The notes under the pieces: model-generated | The model's database searches: none | What the model was told of the DNA's origin: nothing | Seen by the model: the letters and a program-made list of their open reading frames with translations, nothing else | Origin: Microbacterium lacticum | GTDB taxonomy: Bacteria > Actinomycetota > Actinomycetes > Actinomycetales > Microbacteriaceae | Reading direction: 5' to 3' | Assembly (NCBI RefSeq): GCF_006716815.1 | Contig: NZ_VFPS01000003.1 | Coordinates: forward strand, 434,001-498,000 | Length of the DNA: 64,000 bases | Made by a program: the position numbers and the translations under genes | Shown here: piece by piece, positions 1 through 11,228 of the stretch | How the letters are laid out: each line of letters begins with the position of its first letter | Numbering within the stretch: the stretch's first letter is position 1

Positions 1-2
1 AC

Positions 3-3000
3 ATCATCACGAACCACACCGCCGACGTCATCTCGTACGCCGAGAACCAGTACACCTACATCGACCAGGCGACGAAGCCGTACACCGATGCCGCGGGGAA
101 CGCCTTCGACCCCGCCGACTTCGCCGGCACCGACACGTTCCCGACGATGGATGCGGCCACGAGCTTCCCGTACACCCCCGTCGTCGACCCGGCCGAGGCG
201 AACGTGAAGGTGCCGGCCTGGCTCAACGACGTCACGCTGTACCACAACCGCGGTGACTCCACCTATCAGGGCGAGTCGACGACGTACGGCGACTTCTCCG
301 GGCTCGACGACCTCATGACCGAGAACCCGGCCGTCGTGAACGGCTTCGCCGACGTGTACGAGTCGTGGATCGACCTCGGCATCGACGGATTCCGCATCGA
401 CACGGCCAAGCACGTCGACTTCCCGTTCTGGCAGCAGTGGACGGCCAAGGTGCTCGACTACGCGCACAGTCAGGGCAAGCCCGACTTCTTCATGTTCGGC
501 GAGGTGTACGACGCCGACCCCGCCGTGCTCTCGCCGTACGTGCGCGACACCGACATGAACTCGGTGCTCGACTTCGCGTTCCAGTCGGCCGCGACGAGCT
601 TCGCCAAGGGCGGCGACGCGCAGGTGCTGCAGAAGATGTTCGCCGGCGACGACCGCTACACGACGCCCGACTCGTCGGCGACGGCGTTGCCGACCTTCCT
701 CGGCAATCACGACATGGGGCGGATCGGCTACTTCCTGAAGAACACGCCGGATGCCTCGGGGCGCGATCTGCTCGCGCACGACCTGCTGTTCCTCAGCCGC
801 GGCCAGCCGGTGGTCTACTACGGCGACGAGCAGGGCTTCACCGGGGCCGACCCCGGCGGCGACAAGAGCGCCCGGCAGACCCTGTTCGCGAGCGAGGTGC
901 CGGAGTTTCAGAACCAGACCCTGATCGACGGCACGCCGGTGGGATCGGCCGACCGCTACGGCACCGACACGGCCCTGTACACGCACATCGCCGGGCTCTC
1001 GGCGCTGCGCGCGCAGCATCCGGCGCTCGTCGACGGCGCGCAGATCGAGCGGTACGCGAAAGACGGCGTGTACGCCTTCTCGCGCGTCGGCGCCGACGAG
1101 AAGGTCGAGTACCTTGTCGCGCTCAACAACACGGCATCCGAGGCGACCGTCACGGTGCCGACGCTGACGGCGGATGCCTCGTTCACGGGTGTCTACGGCG
1201 CGACGGGCTCGCTCACGACCGGCGCCGACGCCACGGCCGCCGTCACGGTTCCCGCCCTCTCCGCGGTCGTCTACCGCGCGGACGCCGCCGTGACAGCCCC
1301 CGCCGCGCCTGCGCCCCTCGAGGTGACGGCGCCGGCCGCCGGTGCGGGGCTGTCGGGTCAGGTCGCCGTCTCGGCGACCGCCGACCAGTCGTGGCGGCAG
1401 ACGAGCTTCGCCTGGCGCGTCGTCGGCGGTGACGAGTGGCACCCGCTCGGCACGGCCGAGGACACGACGCCCGGCGTCTTCCACGACGTCGCGGGTCTCG
1501 CCGCCGGCACGCTCGTCGAGTACCGCGCCGTGTCGACCGACGCTGCCGGTGGCCGCTCCGCGGCATCCACCTACGCCTCCGTCGGCAACCGCGTGAACCT
1601 CGTCGACGACCCGGCGCCGGAGGAGCCCGACGACGCGACGCCGTACGACTTCGTCAGCATTGCGGGGTCGCTGAACACCGAGATGGGCTGCGCGGGCGAC
1701 TGGGCGCCCGACTGCGATCGGGCGCAGATGACCCAGGTCGACGGCATCTGGCGGCTGACGGTCGACCTGCCCGCCGGCGACTACGAGTACAAGGTCGCGA
1801 CCGAGAAGAGCTGGGACGAGAACTACGGCCAGGGCGGCGTCGCGAGCGGCCCGAACCTCGTCCTCCGCCACGCCGGCGGACCGGTGACCTTCTGGTTCGA
1901 CCCGCGCACGAAGGTCGTGCAGTCGAGCGATGACGGCCCCGTCGTCACCCTCGCAGGCTCGTTCCAGTCGGAGCTCGGCTGCGCGGGCGACTGGGCGCCC
2001 GACTGCCTGCGCGCGATGATGTTCGACGGCGACCGCGACGGCGTCTACGAGTTCTCGACGACGAAGCTGCCCACCGGCTCGTACGAGCTGAAGGTCGCGC
2101 ACGGGCTCAGCTGGGCGGAGAACTACGGCGCCGACGGCGCGCGCGACGGCGCGAACATCGCGTTCCCGGCCACCGAGGGCAAGCGCGTCTCGTTCCGCTA
2201 CGACGTGGCGACGCACCTGCTCGAGATCGTCTCGGCCGACCCGCCGCTGCCCGGCACCGGCCAGTCGCGCGCGCACTGGATCGACGCCGACACGATCGCG
2301 TGGCCCGGCGAGCTCGGCGCACCCGCCGTCGGTGCGACCTGGCAGCTGTACGGCTCGGCCACGGCGGCGCTCGCCGTCTCGGACGGCGACGTCACCGGGA
2401 CGGACGGCGACCCGGTGACGCTGACACGCGTCGGCGACGGGCTGACCGACGCGCAGCGCGCGCGCTTCCCGGCTCTCTCCGGCTTCGTCGCCCTGCACGT
2501 CGAGGGGCAGGACCGCGACGCCGTCGCGACGCTCCTGCGCGGGCAGCTTGCCGTCGCGCAGCGCGGTGCCGACGGCAAGCTCACCGCCTACACCGGCGTG
2601 CAGATCCCGGGCGTGCTCGACGACCTCTACGCCGACGCCGTCGCCGACGACGACCTGGGGGTCTCCTTCCGCGGATCCAAGCCGACCTTCCGCGTCTGGG
2701 CGCCGACGGCGCAGACGGCGACGCTCCTGACGTGGGATGCCGGTGCGACGGGCGATCCCGCGCGGCGCGAGGCATCCTTCGATTCGGCATCGGGCACCTG
2801 GAGCGTCACGGGCGGGAAGGCGCTGACCGGCGACGAGTACCTCTGGGAGGTCGGGGTCTACGCCCCGACGACCGGAAAGGTCGAGACGAACCAGGTCACG
2901 GACCCGTACGCGGTCGCGCTCACGACGAACTCGACCCGGTCGGTCGCGATCGACCTCGCCGACCCCGCGTGGGCGCCGAAGGTGTGGAAGAAGACGAAGG

Positions 3001-5201
3001 CGCCGGTGATCGCGCGCGACGTCGACCGTGCCATCTACGAGCTGCACATCCGCGACTTCTCGATCGGCGACGAGACGGTGCCCGAGACCGAGCGCGGCAC
3101 CTACCTCGCCTTCGCCCGGGACAGCGCCGGCACGCAGCAGCTGAAGCAGCTGGCATCCGCCGGCATCAACACGGTGCACCTCCTGCCGTCGTTCGACATC
3201 GCGACGATCGAGGAGAACCGCGCCCAGCAGGCGGTGCCCGCGTGCGACCTCGCGTCGTTCGCGCCCGACTCCGCCGAGCAGCAGGCCTGCGTCGCGGCGG
3301 TCGCCGACACCGACGGGTTCAACTGGGGCTACGACCCGTTCCACTTCCAGGCGCCCGAGGGCTCGTACGCGGTGAACCCCGAGGGCGGGGCGCGCGTGGG
3401 CGAGTTCCGGACGATGGTCGGGTCGCTCCACAAGATGGGGCTGCAGGTCGTGCTCGACGAGGTGTACAACCACACCTCGGCCTCGGGGCAGGCGGACACG
3501 TCGGTGCTCGACAAGGTCGTGCCGGGCTACTACCAGCGCCTCGACGGCAACGGTGCCGTGCAGACCTCCACGTGCTGCCAGAACGTCGCCACCGAGCACG
3601 CCGTCGCGCAGAAGCTCATGGTCGACTCCGTCGTGCTGTGGGCGAAGGAGTACAAGGTCGACGGCTTCCGGTTCGACCTGATGGGGCACCACTCGAAGGA
3701 CAACATGCTCGCCATCCGGGCCGCACTCGACGAGCTGACCCTCAAGAAGGACGGCGTCGACGGGAAGAAGGTGTACCTCTACGGAGAGGGCTGGAACTTC
3801 GGCGAAGTGCAGGACGACGCCCTGTTCGTGCAGGCGCGGCAGGGGAACCTCGGCGGCACCGGCATCGGCACGTTCAGCGATCGCCTCCGCGATGCGGTGC
3901 ACGGCGGCAGCCCCGTCGACGCCGGCTCGACCTTCCGCCAGGGGTACGGCACGGGGCTCGCGACCGACCCGAACGGCGACCCGATCAACGGCACCCCCGA
4001 GCAGGCGCTCGCCGACCTCGGTCACCAGACCGACCTCGTCAAGCTCGGACTCGCCGGCAACCTCGCCGACTTCGCCCTGACGACCGCCGACGGCAGCGTG
4101 AAGAAGGGAGCGGAGCTCGACTACAACGGGCAGGCGGCGGGCTATGCCGACGAGCCCGAGGAGATCATCAGCTACGTCGACGCGCACGACAACGAGACGC
4201 TGTACGACCTCGGCGTGCTGAAGCTGCCGAAAGACACGACGATGGCCGACCGGGTGCGGATGAACACCCTGTCGCTCGCGACCGTGACGCTGTCGCAGAC
4301 CCCGTCGTTCTGGCACGCGGGCACCGAGCTGCTGCGGTCGAAGTCGCTCGACCGCAACAGCTACAACTCGGGCGACTGGTTCAACCGGATCGACTGGACC
4401 GGTCAGGAATCGACGTTCGGGTCGGGGCTGCCCCCGGCCGCCGACAACCAGGAGAAGTGGGCCGTCATGCAGCCGCTGCTCGCGGACCCCGCCCTGAAGC
4501 CCGGGCCGGCGGACATGGCCGCGGCGGAGGCATCCGCCCTCGACCTGCTGCGGGTGCGGGGCGAGGTGCCCCTCCTGCGACTCGGCTCGGCCGACCGCAT
4601 CGAGCAGAAGGTGTCGTTCCCGAACAGCGGCGCCGGCGCGACGCCGGGCGTGATCACGATGCTCGTCGACGACACGGTCGGCGCCGACGTCGATCCCGAC
4701 CTGGCCGGTGCGCTCGTCGTCTTCAACGCGTCGCCCGAAGCGACCACGCAGACCGTGCCCGCGCTGTCGGGGCGCTCGTTCACGCTCACGTCGGCGCAGG
4801 CGAACGGGTCGGATGCCGTCGTGAAGACGACGACATGGGATGCCGCCACGGGCACCGTCACGGTGCCGGCCCGCTCCGTCGCGGTGCTGACCGAGGCCCA
4901 GCCGGTCGCGACCCACGTGATCGCGCAGCCGAGCCGACTGCTCGTGCGCCACGGGTCGTCGGTCAGTGTGTCGGGCAAGGTCACGGCCGACGACCGCAGC
5001 GCGCCCGTCGGCACCGTCACCGTGACCGACAACGGCACGACCGTCGCGACGGTGACCCTGGATGCCGACGACCGCGGCCGGTTCTCGGTGACGCTGCCGG
5101 CGCTCCGCCGCGGCCTGCACGTCGTGCGGGTCACCTTCACCGGTGCCCCCGGCTGGCTCGACTCCCGCGCGAGGGGGGTGCTGCCCGTCGTCGCGTACTG
5201 A
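3..5201 (+). CDS. Secreted alpha-amylase/pullulanase (two GH13 domains), 5' end outside window
   Basis: The frame is open from the window edge, so the N-terminus and any signal peptide are missing; 1732 codons remain. The first part is an alpha-amylase GH13 domain: it opens with the NHTADV block (region I), then shows the nucleophile in GFRIDTAKH (Asp codon at 399), the acid in FGEVYD (Glu at 501) and NHD (Asp at 711). Two tandem carbohydrate-binding-like modules follow (about 1657-1920 and 1945-2215), each with the GCAGDWAPDC core. A second, pullulanase-type GH13 unit has YNHT, GFRFDLMGHH (Asp at 3675), YGEGWNF (Glu at 3786) and DAHDN. The tail holds an Ig-like domain from about 4910. No LPXTG sorting signal is seen. 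The expected role is extracellular cleavage of alpha-1,4 and alpha-1,6 bonds in starch, glycogen or pullulan. Confidence 0.93.
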   Translation: MITNHTADVISYAENQYTYIDQATKPYTDAAGNAFDPADFAGTDTFPTMDAATSFPYTPVVDPAEANVKVPAWLNDVTLYHNRGDSTYQGESTTYGDFSGLDDLMTENPAVVNGFADVYESWIDLGIDGFRIDTAKHVDFPFWQQWTAKVLDYAHSQGKPDFFMFGEVYDADPAVLSPYVRDTDMNSVLDFAFQSAATSFAKGGDAQVLQKMFAGDDRYTTPDSSATALPTFLGNHDMGRIGYFLKNTPDASGRDLLAHDLLFLSRGQPVVYYGDEQGFTGADPGGDKSARQTLFASEVPEFQNQTLIDGTPVGSADRYGTDTALYTHIAGLSALRAQHPALVDGAQIERYAKDGVYAFSRVGADEKVEYLVALNNTASEATVTVPTLTADASFTGVYGATGSLTTGADATAAVTVPALSAVVYRADAAVTAPAAPAPLEVTAPAAGAGLSGQVAVSATADQSWRQTSFAWRVVGGDEWHPLGTAEDTTPGVFHDVAGLAAGTLVEYRAVSTDAAGGRSAASTYASVGNRVNLVDDPAPEEPDDATPYDFVSIAGSLNTEMGCAGDWAPDCDRAQMTQVDGIWRLTVDLPAGDYEYKVATEKSWDENYGQGGVASGPNLVLRHAGGPVTFWFDPRTKVVQSSDDGPVVTLAGSFQSELGCAGDWAPDCLRAMMFDGDRDGVYEFSTTKLPTGSYELKVAHGLSWAENYGADGARDGANIAFPATEGKRVSFRYDVATHLLEIVSADPPLPGTGQSRAHWIDADTIAWPGELGAPAVGATWQLYGSATAALAVSDGDVTGTDGDPVTLTRVGDGLTDAQRARFPALSGFVALHVEGQDRDAVATLLRGQLAVAQRGADGKLTAYTGVQIPGVLDDLYADAVADDDLGVSFRGSKPTFRVWAPTAQTATLLTWDAGATGDPARREASFDSASGTWSVTGGKALTGDEYLWEVGVYAPTTGKVETNQVTDPYAVALTTNSTRSVAIDLADPAWAPKVWKKTKAPVIARDVDRAIYELHIRDFSIGDETVPETERGTYLAFARDSAGTQQLKQLASAGINTVHLLPSFDIATIEENRAQQAVPACDLASFAPDSAEQQACVAAVADTDGFNWGYDPFHFQAPEGSYAVNPEGGARVGEFRTMVGSLHKMGLQVVLDEVYNHTSASGQADTSVLDKVVPGYYQRLDGNGAVQTSTCCQNVATEHAVAQKLMVDSVVLWAKEYKVDGFRFDLMGHHSKDNMLAIRAALDELTLKKDGVDGKKVYLYGEGWNFGEVQDDALFVQARQGNLGGTGIGTFSDRLRDAVHGGSPVDAGSTFRQGYGTGLATDPNGDPINGTPEQALADLGHQTDLVKLGLAGNLADFALTTADGSVKKGAELDYNGQAAGYADEPEEIISYVDAHDNETLYDLGVLKLPKDTTMADRVRMNTLSLATVTLSQTPSFWHAGTELLRSKSLDRNSYNSGDWFNRIDWTGQESTFGSGLPPAADNQEKWAVMQPLLADPALKPGPADMAAAEASALDLLRVRGEVPLLRLGSADRIEQKVSFPNSGAGATPGVITMLVDDTVGADVDPDLAGALVVFNASPEATTQTVPALSGRSFTLTSAQANGSDAVVKTTTWDAATGTVTVPARSVAVLTEAQPVATHVIAQPSRLLVRHGSSVSVSGKVTADDRSAPVGTVTVTDNGTTVATVTLDADDRGRFSVTLPALRRGLHVVRVTFTGAPGWLDSRARGVLPVVAY

Positions 5202-5277
5202 CGGGCGCGGACGGCGCGGACGGGCGGCGGGCCGCTGACCGGTGCGCGTGCTGACACGCGCGCGGGCAGGAGACAGG

Positions 5278-6474
5278 ATGGATGCCATGAACATGCGCAC
5301 CGCCGTCATCGTCGACGCCGTCCGCACCCCGTCGGGGCGCGGCAAGCCGGGCGGGGCGCTCAGCGGCATCCATCCGGTCGACCTCGCCGCGCACGTGCTG
5401 CGCGCGACGCTCGAACGCAACGGACTCGACTCCCGTCAGATCGACGACGTGCTGCTCGGCTGCGTGAGCCAGGTGGGCGAGCAGACGATGAACATCGCCC
5501 GGCAGGCGGTGCTCGCCGCCGGCTTCGACGAGCGGGTGCCGGCGACCACGATCGACCGGCAGTGCGGCTCGAGCCAGCAGGCGGCGCACTTCGCCGCGCA
5601 GGGCGTGATGGCCGGCCAGTACGACATCGTCATCGCCGGCGGCGTCGAGTCGATGAGCCGTGTGCCGCTCGGCATCGCGGCATCCGTCGCCGGGTCGCCC
5701 TTCTCGCCGCGCCTGCACGAGCGCTACCCCGAGGGGCTCGTCAACCAGGGCGTCTCGGCTGAGCTGATCGCCGAGCGCTGGGGCCTCAGCCGCGACGATC
5801 TCGACGCCTACGCGGCGCAGTCGCACGCTCGCGCCGCCCGTGCCGCCGCCGGGGGGCGCTTCGACTCGCAGCTGCTTCCGGTGCCCACGGAGGCGGGCGA
5901 GGTGACCGCCGACGAGACCGTGCGCCCGGGCACGAGCGTCGAGGGTCTCGCCGGGCTCGCGCCCGCGTTCCGCACGGATGCCCTGGCCGCGCGCTTCCCC
6001 GAGCTCGACTGGCGCATCACGCCCGGCAACTCGTCGCCGCTGACCGACGGCGCCTCCGCCGTGCTCATCATGAGCGAGGAGAAGGCGAACGAGCTCGGCC
6101 TCACGCCGCGGGCCCGGTTCCACTCCTTCGCCGTCGTGGGCGACGATCCGCTCCTCATGCTCACCGGGCCGATCCCCGCCACGCGGCGCATCCTCGAGCG
6201 GACGGGGCTCGGCATGGACGACCTCGACGCCTACGAGGTCAACGAGGCGTTCGCCTCGGTGCCCCTCGCCTGGGCGGCGGAGGTAGGCGCCGACCCGGAG
6301 AAGCTCAACCCGTGGGGTGGCGCCATCGCGCTCGGCCACGCGCTGGGCTCGAGCGGCACCCGGTTGCTCGGCACGCTGCTCGCGACGCTCGAGGCCACCG
6401 GCGGGCGGTACGGCCTGCAGACCATGTGCGAGGGCGGCGGCATGGCGAACGCGACGATCATCGAGCGACTCTGA
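5278..6474 (+). CDS. Acetyl-CoA C-acyltransferase (thiolase)
   Basis: A thiolase catalyses thiolytic cleavage of 3-ketoacyl-CoA (or the reverse condensation) in the cytoplasm. The protein has 398 residues, the usual family length. Seen directly are the nucleophilic Cys in DRQCGSS (residue 96), NEAFA, the base His in GHALGSSGTR (residue 354) and the second Cys in MCEGGGM (residue 384). The ATG at 5278 is preferred over the upstream GTG at 5242 because AGGAG lies five bases before it; ATG 5287 is an alternative. It heads a same-strand run with an acyl-CoA dehydrogenase and an enoyl-CoA hydratase, which points to beta-oxidation or branched-chain acyl-CoA breakdown. Substrate chain length cannot be read from the sequence. 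Confidence 0.92.
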   Translation: MDAMNMRTAVIVDAVRTPSGRGKPGGALSGIHPVDLAAHVLRATLERNGLDSRQIDDVLLGCVSQVGEQTMNIARQAVLAAGFDERVPATTIDRQCGSSQQAAHFAAQGVMAGQYDIVIAGGVESMSRVPLGIAASVAGSPFSPRLHERYPEGLVNQGVSAELIAERWGLSRDDLDAYAAQSHARAARAAAGGRFDSQLLPVPTEAGEVTADETVRPGTSVEGLAGLAPAFRTDALAARFPELDWRITPGNSSPLTDGASAVLIMSEEKANELGLTPRARFHSFAVVGDDPLLMLTGPIPATRRILERTGLGMDDLDAYEVNEAFASVPLAWAAEVGADPEKLNPWGGAIALGHALGSSGTRLLGTLLATLEATGGRYGLQTMCEGGGMANATIIERL

Positions 6475-6622
6475 GCCCGGGCGCCGGTGCGGGAGGGAGA
6501 AGGATGCCTCGGCAGAGGCAGAACCCGCCCCTCCCGCAGCGGGCGGTACTCGTCTACACTGAGCAATGTGCCCTACCGGGCCGCGACGAAGATGTCGATC
6601 TGTCTCACGAGGACGTGACTGC

Positions 6623-7780
6623 ATGAGCCTGACTGTGACCCCTGCCGCTCTGACCGACGAGGAGCGCGCCGCCATCATCGACGCGGTGCGCGAGTTCGCG
6701 CAGTCGCGTCTCGCGCCGAACGCGCTCGACTGGGATCGGCGCAAGCACTTCCCGCGCGACGTGCTCGCCGAGGCGGGTGAGCTGGGTCTCGGCGGTATCT
6801 ACGTGCGCGACGACGTCGGCGGCACCGGTCTGCGGCGCACCGATGCGGCGGCGATCTTCGAGCAGCTCGCCGTGGGCGACCCGGCGATCGCCGCCTACAT
6901 CTCGATCCACAACATGGTCGCGTGGATGATCGACACGAACGGCACCGAGGCGCAGCGGCAGGAGTGGCTGCCGCGGCTCGTCACGATGCGCGATCTCGGG
7001 GCGTACTGCCTCACCGAGCCGGGCGCGGGCTCCGACGCCGCCGCCATCACCACGAGTGCGATCGCCGACGGCGACGACTACGTGCTGACCGGTGTCAAGC
7101 AGTTCATCTCGGGTGCCGGCGAGGCATCCGTCTACGTCGTGATGGCCCGCACCGGCGAGCCCGGCGCGAAGGGCATCACCGCGTTCCTCGTCCCGGCGGA
7201 CGCCCCGGGGCTGAGCTTCGGCCCGAACGAGCAGAAGATGGGCTGGAACGCGCAGCCGACCCGGCAGGTGATCCTCGACGAGGTGCGGGTGCCGGCCGCG
7301 GCGATCCTCGGTGAGCTCGGCGGCGGCTTCCGCATCGCGATGAAGGGCCTGAACGGAGGCCGCGTCAACATCGCCGCGTGCTCGCTCGGCGGGGCGCAGT
7401 GGGCGCTCGACCGGGCCGTGCGCTATGTGCACGAGCGGTTCACCTTCGGCGAGGCGCTCGCCGAGCGGCAGTCGGTCGTGTTCACGCTCGCCGACATGGC
7501 GACCGAGCTGCAGGCCGCGCGCGCCCTCGTGCGCGACGCGGCGCGCGCGATCGACGAGGGAGCGCCCGACGCGGCCGCGCAGTGCGCGATGGCCAAGCGC
7601 TTCGCGACCGACGCCGGCTTCGACGTCGCCAACCGCGCGCTGCAGCTGCACGGCGGCTACGGCTACCTGCACGAGTACGGCATCGAGAAGGTCGTCCGCG
7701 ATCTGCGGGTGCACCAGATCCTCGAGGGCACGAACGAGATCATGCGGGTCATCATCGGCCGCGCCGTCGTGGGAGCATGA
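6623..7780 (+). CDS. Acyl-CoA dehydrogenase
   Basis: This 385-residue flavoprotein would oxidise an acyl-CoA to the 2-enoyl-CoA and pass electrons to ETF. Visible are [11 protein letters not shown] (flavin/substrate loop), [16 protein letters not shown] and the catalytic-type Glu in ILEGTNEI (residue 368), the position used by short-chain and isobutyryl-CoA dehydrogenases. ATG 6623 is chosen because GAGGA sits nine bases upstream; an in-frame ATG at 6566 would add a basic 19-residue leader unlike the family. A TACACT hexamer at 6555-6560 is a likely -10 element. The hydratase follows after four bases, and etfBA lies 1.7 kb downstream. Confidence 0.93.
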   Translation: MSLTVTPAALTDEERAAIIDAVREFAQSRLAPNALDWDRRKHFPRDVLAEAGELGLGGIYVRDDVGGTGLRRTDAAAIFEQLAVGDPAIAAYISIHNMVAWMIDTNGTEAQRQEWLPRLVTMRDLGAYCLTEPGAGSDAAAITTSAIADGDDYVLTGVKQFISGAGEASVYVVMARTGEPGAKGITAFLVPADAPGLSFGPNEQKMGWNAQPTRQVILDEVRVPAAAILGELGGGFRIAMKGLNGGRVNIAACSLGGAQWALDRAVRYVHERFTFGEALAERQSVVFTLADMATELQAARALVRDAARAIDEGAPDAAAQCAMAKRFATDAGFDVANRALQLHGGYGYLHEYGIEKVVRDLRVHQILEGTNEIMRVIIGRAVVGA

Positions 7781-7784
7781 CCCC

Positions 7785-8561
7785 ATGACGGACTACACGA
7801 CGATCCTGGTCGAGCAGCGCGGACGCGTGGGCTGGATCACCCTCAACCGCCCCGAGGCGCTCAACGCCCTCAACTCCACGCTCGTGAGCGAACTCGCCCA
7901 CGCGGCATCCGTGTTCGATGCCGACGAGCAGATCGGCGCCATCGTGCTCACCGGCTCGGCGCGGGCGTTCGCGGCCGGCGCCGATATCAAGGAGATGGCC
8001 GACAAGACGCCCGTCGAGATGTCGCTGCGAAACCCGTTCGCCGGCCTCGAGGAGTTCAGCCGGGTGCGCACGCCCGTCGTCGCGGCGGTCGCCGGCTACG
8101 CGCTCGGCGGCGGGTGCGAACTCGCGATGACGTGCGACATCATCCTCGCCGCCGACACCGCCACCTTCGGCCAGCCGGAGATCAACCTCGGCGTCATCCC
8201 CGGCCTCGGGGGCACCCAGCGCCTCACCCGTGCGGTCGGCTACTACAAGGCCGCCGAGCTCGTGCTCACCGGGCGCACGATGGATGCCACGGAAGCCGAG
8301 CGTGCCGGCCTCGTCTCGCGCGTCGTGCCCGCGGGCGACCTGCTCGCCGAGGCGGAGCGGGTCGCCGAGGCCATCGCGTCGAAGTCGCTGCCCGTGGCCT
8401 ACGCCGCCAAGGAGGCGCTGCGCGCCTCGCAGGAGACGACCGCCGCCGAGGGGCTGCGCTTCGAGCGCGCTCTCTTCACGTCGCTGTTCGCCCTCGACGA
8501 CCAGAAGGAGGGCATGGCCGCCTTCCGCGAGAAGCGCGCCGCGAACTTCACGCACCGCTGA
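7785..8561 (+). CDS. Enoyl-CoA hydratase/isomerase family protein
   Basis: A 258-residue crotonase-fold enzyme, predicted to hydrate 2-enoyl-Co[16 protein letters not shown] forms the first half of the oxyanion hole; [11 protein letters not shown] and [19 protein letters not shown] carry the second half and the catalytic-Glu region typical of true hydratases. The start ATG at 7785 has GGGAG nine bases upstream, inside the end of the acyl-CoA dehydrogenase gene, so the two are almost certainly co-transcribed. The C-terminus [12 protein letters not shown] is standard. The gene converges on a small membrane ORF and overlaps its end by 14 bases. Confidence 0.93.
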   Translation: MTDYTTILVEQRGRVGWITLNRPEALNALNSTLVSELAHAASVFDADEQIGAIVLTGSARAFAAGADIKEMADKTPVEMSLRNPFAGLEEFSRVRTPVVAAVAGYALGGGCELAMTCDIILAADTATFGQPEINLGVIPGLGGTQRLTRAVGYYKAAELVLTGRTMDATEAERAGLVSRVVPAGDLLAEAERVAEAIASKSLPVAYAAKEALRASQETTAAEGLRFERALFTSLFALDDQKEGMAAFREKRAANFTHR

Positions 8562-8841
8562 GCGGGGCGCTGCTGCGCGCCGGGGCGGATCGCCCGGGCA
8601 TCCCTTCGGCGTGCGGCGGCGCGGCGGCGGGGCCCTCCGCGGGCGTGGGTGCAGATGGTGCGCGGCGGCCGAGCGCGAGCCGCACGCCGACGACGATCAT
8701 GACGGCGACGCCGAGCACGCCTCCGGCGACGAAGGTCAGGCGCGGGCCGAGGAGGGCGGCGACGCCTACCGGCCCCACGCCGGAATCGTGCAGCAGCAGA
8801 AGCGCCGCCATCGTCGTCAGGGCGGTGCCCGCAGTCGACAC
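8548..8841 (-). CDS. Small membrane protein, or C-terminal stub of an MFS-type transporter
   Basis: A GTG start gives 97 residues with two hydrophobic segments (about 9-32 and 36-56) and a proline/alanine-rich tail. In the same frame the codons before the GTG read TRDVRIALPARA after a TGA, and the whole looks like the last loop and two helices of a transporter. No upstream transporter body is present. It sits divergently from an ArsR-like regulator with a palindrome between them, a common regulator/exporter layout. It could be a real two-helix protein or what is left of an exporter. Function unknown. Confidence 0.45.
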   Translation of the reverse strand: MSTAGTALTTMAALLLLHDSGVGPVGVAALLGPRLTFVAGGVLGVAVMIVVGVRLALGRRAPSAPTPAEGPAAAPPHAEGMPGRSAPARSSAPLSGA

Positions 8842-8903
8842 CGCCCGCGCGGGCAGTGCGATGCGGACGTCCCGGGTCGCTCAGATCGAGGTGCGAAGGG
8901 TTT

Positions 8904-8921
8904 GCTTCATAATTACGAAGC
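8904..8921. promoter_or_regulatory. Near-perfect 18-bp palindrome, likely operator
   Basis: GCTTCATAATTACGAAGC is symmetric at all but one base pair and is strikingly AT-rich for this genome. It lies between the divergent small membrane ORF and the HTH regulator, 41 bp before the regulator start, so it is a natural autoregulatory site. Confidence 0.55.
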
Positions 8922-8961
8922 CAATGCTTCGGATCTTGAGGTGTCAACGAGGCTGGTGCCC

Positions 8962-9348
8962 GTGGGCAGAGACGTCGAGCTGGACGACCTCGGGCGGATG
9001 CGCGCGATCGCGCATCCGGTGCGTTGGCAGGTGCTCAAGGAGCTGTACAGCGGAGCCGTGCTCACCGCGACGCAGGCGGGAGAGCTCACCGGGCTCTCCG
9101 CATCCGCGATGAGTTATCACCTGCAGCATCTGGCCAAACTCGGTCTCATCGAGCGCGACGCCTCCGCCGACGGGCGAGAACGGCCGTGGAAGGCGGCGGG
9201 GAGTGGCCTGCGCATGTCTGCTCAGCCCGATGCCACCGTCGGCGCGGCGATGATGCAGAACCTGCTCGCCGACCTCGCGCGACTGCTGGCCACCCCGCCG
9301 CCCGGCCCCGGGGAGGCGTCGCCTGCCGCGACCGGGTCCGCGGAGTGA
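8962..9348 (+). CDS. ArsR-like winged-helix transcriptional regulator
   Basis: A 128-residue protein whose first two thirds form a winged helix: LGRMRAIAHPVRWQVLKELYSG, then ATQAGELTGLSASAMSYHLQHL (recognition helix) and LAKLGLIERDA (wing). It has no obvious metal-binding cysteines, so it is more likely a small-molecule or redox-independent repressor than an arsenic sensor. GTG 8962 is chosen because ACGAGG lies nine bases upstream; GTG 8941 and 8956 are alternatives. Its presumed target is the adjacent palindrome at 8904-8921. Confidence 0.78.
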   Translation: MGRDVELDDLGRMRAIAHPVRWQVLKELYSGAVLTATQAGELTGLSASAMSYHLQHLAKLGLIERDASADGRERPWKAAGSGLRMSAQPDATVGAAMMQNLLADLARLLATPPPGPGEASPAATGSAE

Positions 9349-9413
9349 ATCCTCGGAGCCGTCCCGCACGGTGAATCTGAGTCTCACGTTCGGCGAGACT
9401 GCGTCGCATCTCG

Positions 9414-9419
9414 TAGGAT
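9414..9419 (+). promoter_or_regulatory. Putative -10 element of the etfBA-cytochrome operon
   Basis: TAGGAT lies about 24 bases before the etfB start and is followed by a clear AAGGAG ribosome site at 9432-9437. It fits the TANNNT pattern seen repeatedly in this window. Confidence 0.45.
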
Positions 9420-9442
9420 GGTCCCATCGCGAAGGAGAACCG

Positions 9443-10219
9443 ATGAAGATCGTGGTGCTGGTCAAAGAAGTCCCCGACACCTATGGCGACCGAAAGCTCG
9501 ATCTCGAGACCGGTCTCGCCGACCGAGCGGCGTCCGAGCGCGTGCTCGACGAGATCGGCGAGCGGGCCCTCGAGGTGGCGCTGAGCTACGCCGACGCGAA
9601 CCCCGGCACCGAGGTGCAGGTCGTGTCGATGGCGCCCGAGGAGGCGTCGGCGACCATCCGCAAGGGCCTCGCGATGGGCGCCGCCTCGGCGCTGCAGGTC
9701 GTCGACCCGGCGCTCGCCGGTGCCGACCTCGGCGTCACCGCGACGGTGCTCGCCGCCGCCGTGCGCCGCGCCGGCTTCGACCTCGTCATCACCGGCAACC
9801 TCTCCACCGACGGCTCGGGCGGCGTCATCCCCGCCATGCTCGCCGAACGCCTCGGCGTGCCGCAGGCGACCGCCCTCTCCTCGGTGACGATCTCGGCGAG
9901 CGAGGTGTCGGGCACCCGTGCCACCGACGGCGGTGTCGCGCAGGTGACCGCCGCGCTGCCGGCCGTGATCTCGATCACCGAGGCACTGCCGGATGCCCGG
10001 TTCCCGAACTTCAAGGGCATCATGGCGGCGAAGAAGAAGCCGTTCGAGACGGTGTCGCTCGCCGATCTCGATGTCGACATCGACCCGGCCGCGGCGCCGC
10101 AGTCGATCCTCACGCAGGTGAGCGAGAAGCCCGCGCGCGGTGCGGGTGTCAAGATCACCGACGAGGGTGACGCGGGCGAGAAGCTCGCCGCGTACCTCAT
10201 CGAGAACCGTCTGGCGTAA
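9443..10219 (+). CDS. etfB: Electron transfer flavoprotein beta subunit
   Basis: The 258-residue small ETF subunit, which binds AMP and docks acyl-CoA dehydrogenases. It begins [21 protein letters not shown] and shows [21 protein letters not shown] and the conserved [14 protein letters not shown] near the C-terminus. The start is fixed by AAGGAG five bases upstream. etfA follows ten bases after the stop. Electrons from the dehydrogenase at 6623-7780 would be a natural input. Confidence 0.95.
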   Translation: MKIVVLVKEVPDTYGDRKLDLETGLADRAASERVLDEIGERALEVALSYADANPGTEVQVVSMAPEEASATIRKGLAMGAASALQVVDPALAGADLGVTATVLAAAVRRAGFDLVITGNLSTDGSGGVIPAMLAERLGVPQATALSSVTISASEVSGTRATDGGVAQVTAALPAVISITEALPDARFPNFKGIMAAKKKPFETVSLADLDVDIDPAAAPQSILTQVSEKPARGAGVKITDEGDAGEKLAAYLIENRLA

Positions 10220-10229
10220 GGGGCAGATC

Positions 10230-11227
<998 letters not shown>

Positions 11228-11228
<1 letters not shown>

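Noticed and set aside
2300..5254. A 984-codon open frame within the pullulanase gene
   Set aside because: Its product is almost pure Arg/Ala/Gly/Pro, as expected for an out-of-frame reading of GC-rich DNA. The pullulanase frame has clear GH13 motifs.
5137..6744. A 535-codon antisense frame over the thiolase gene
   Set aside because: No start context or family motif is seen, and the thiolase on the other strand is complete.
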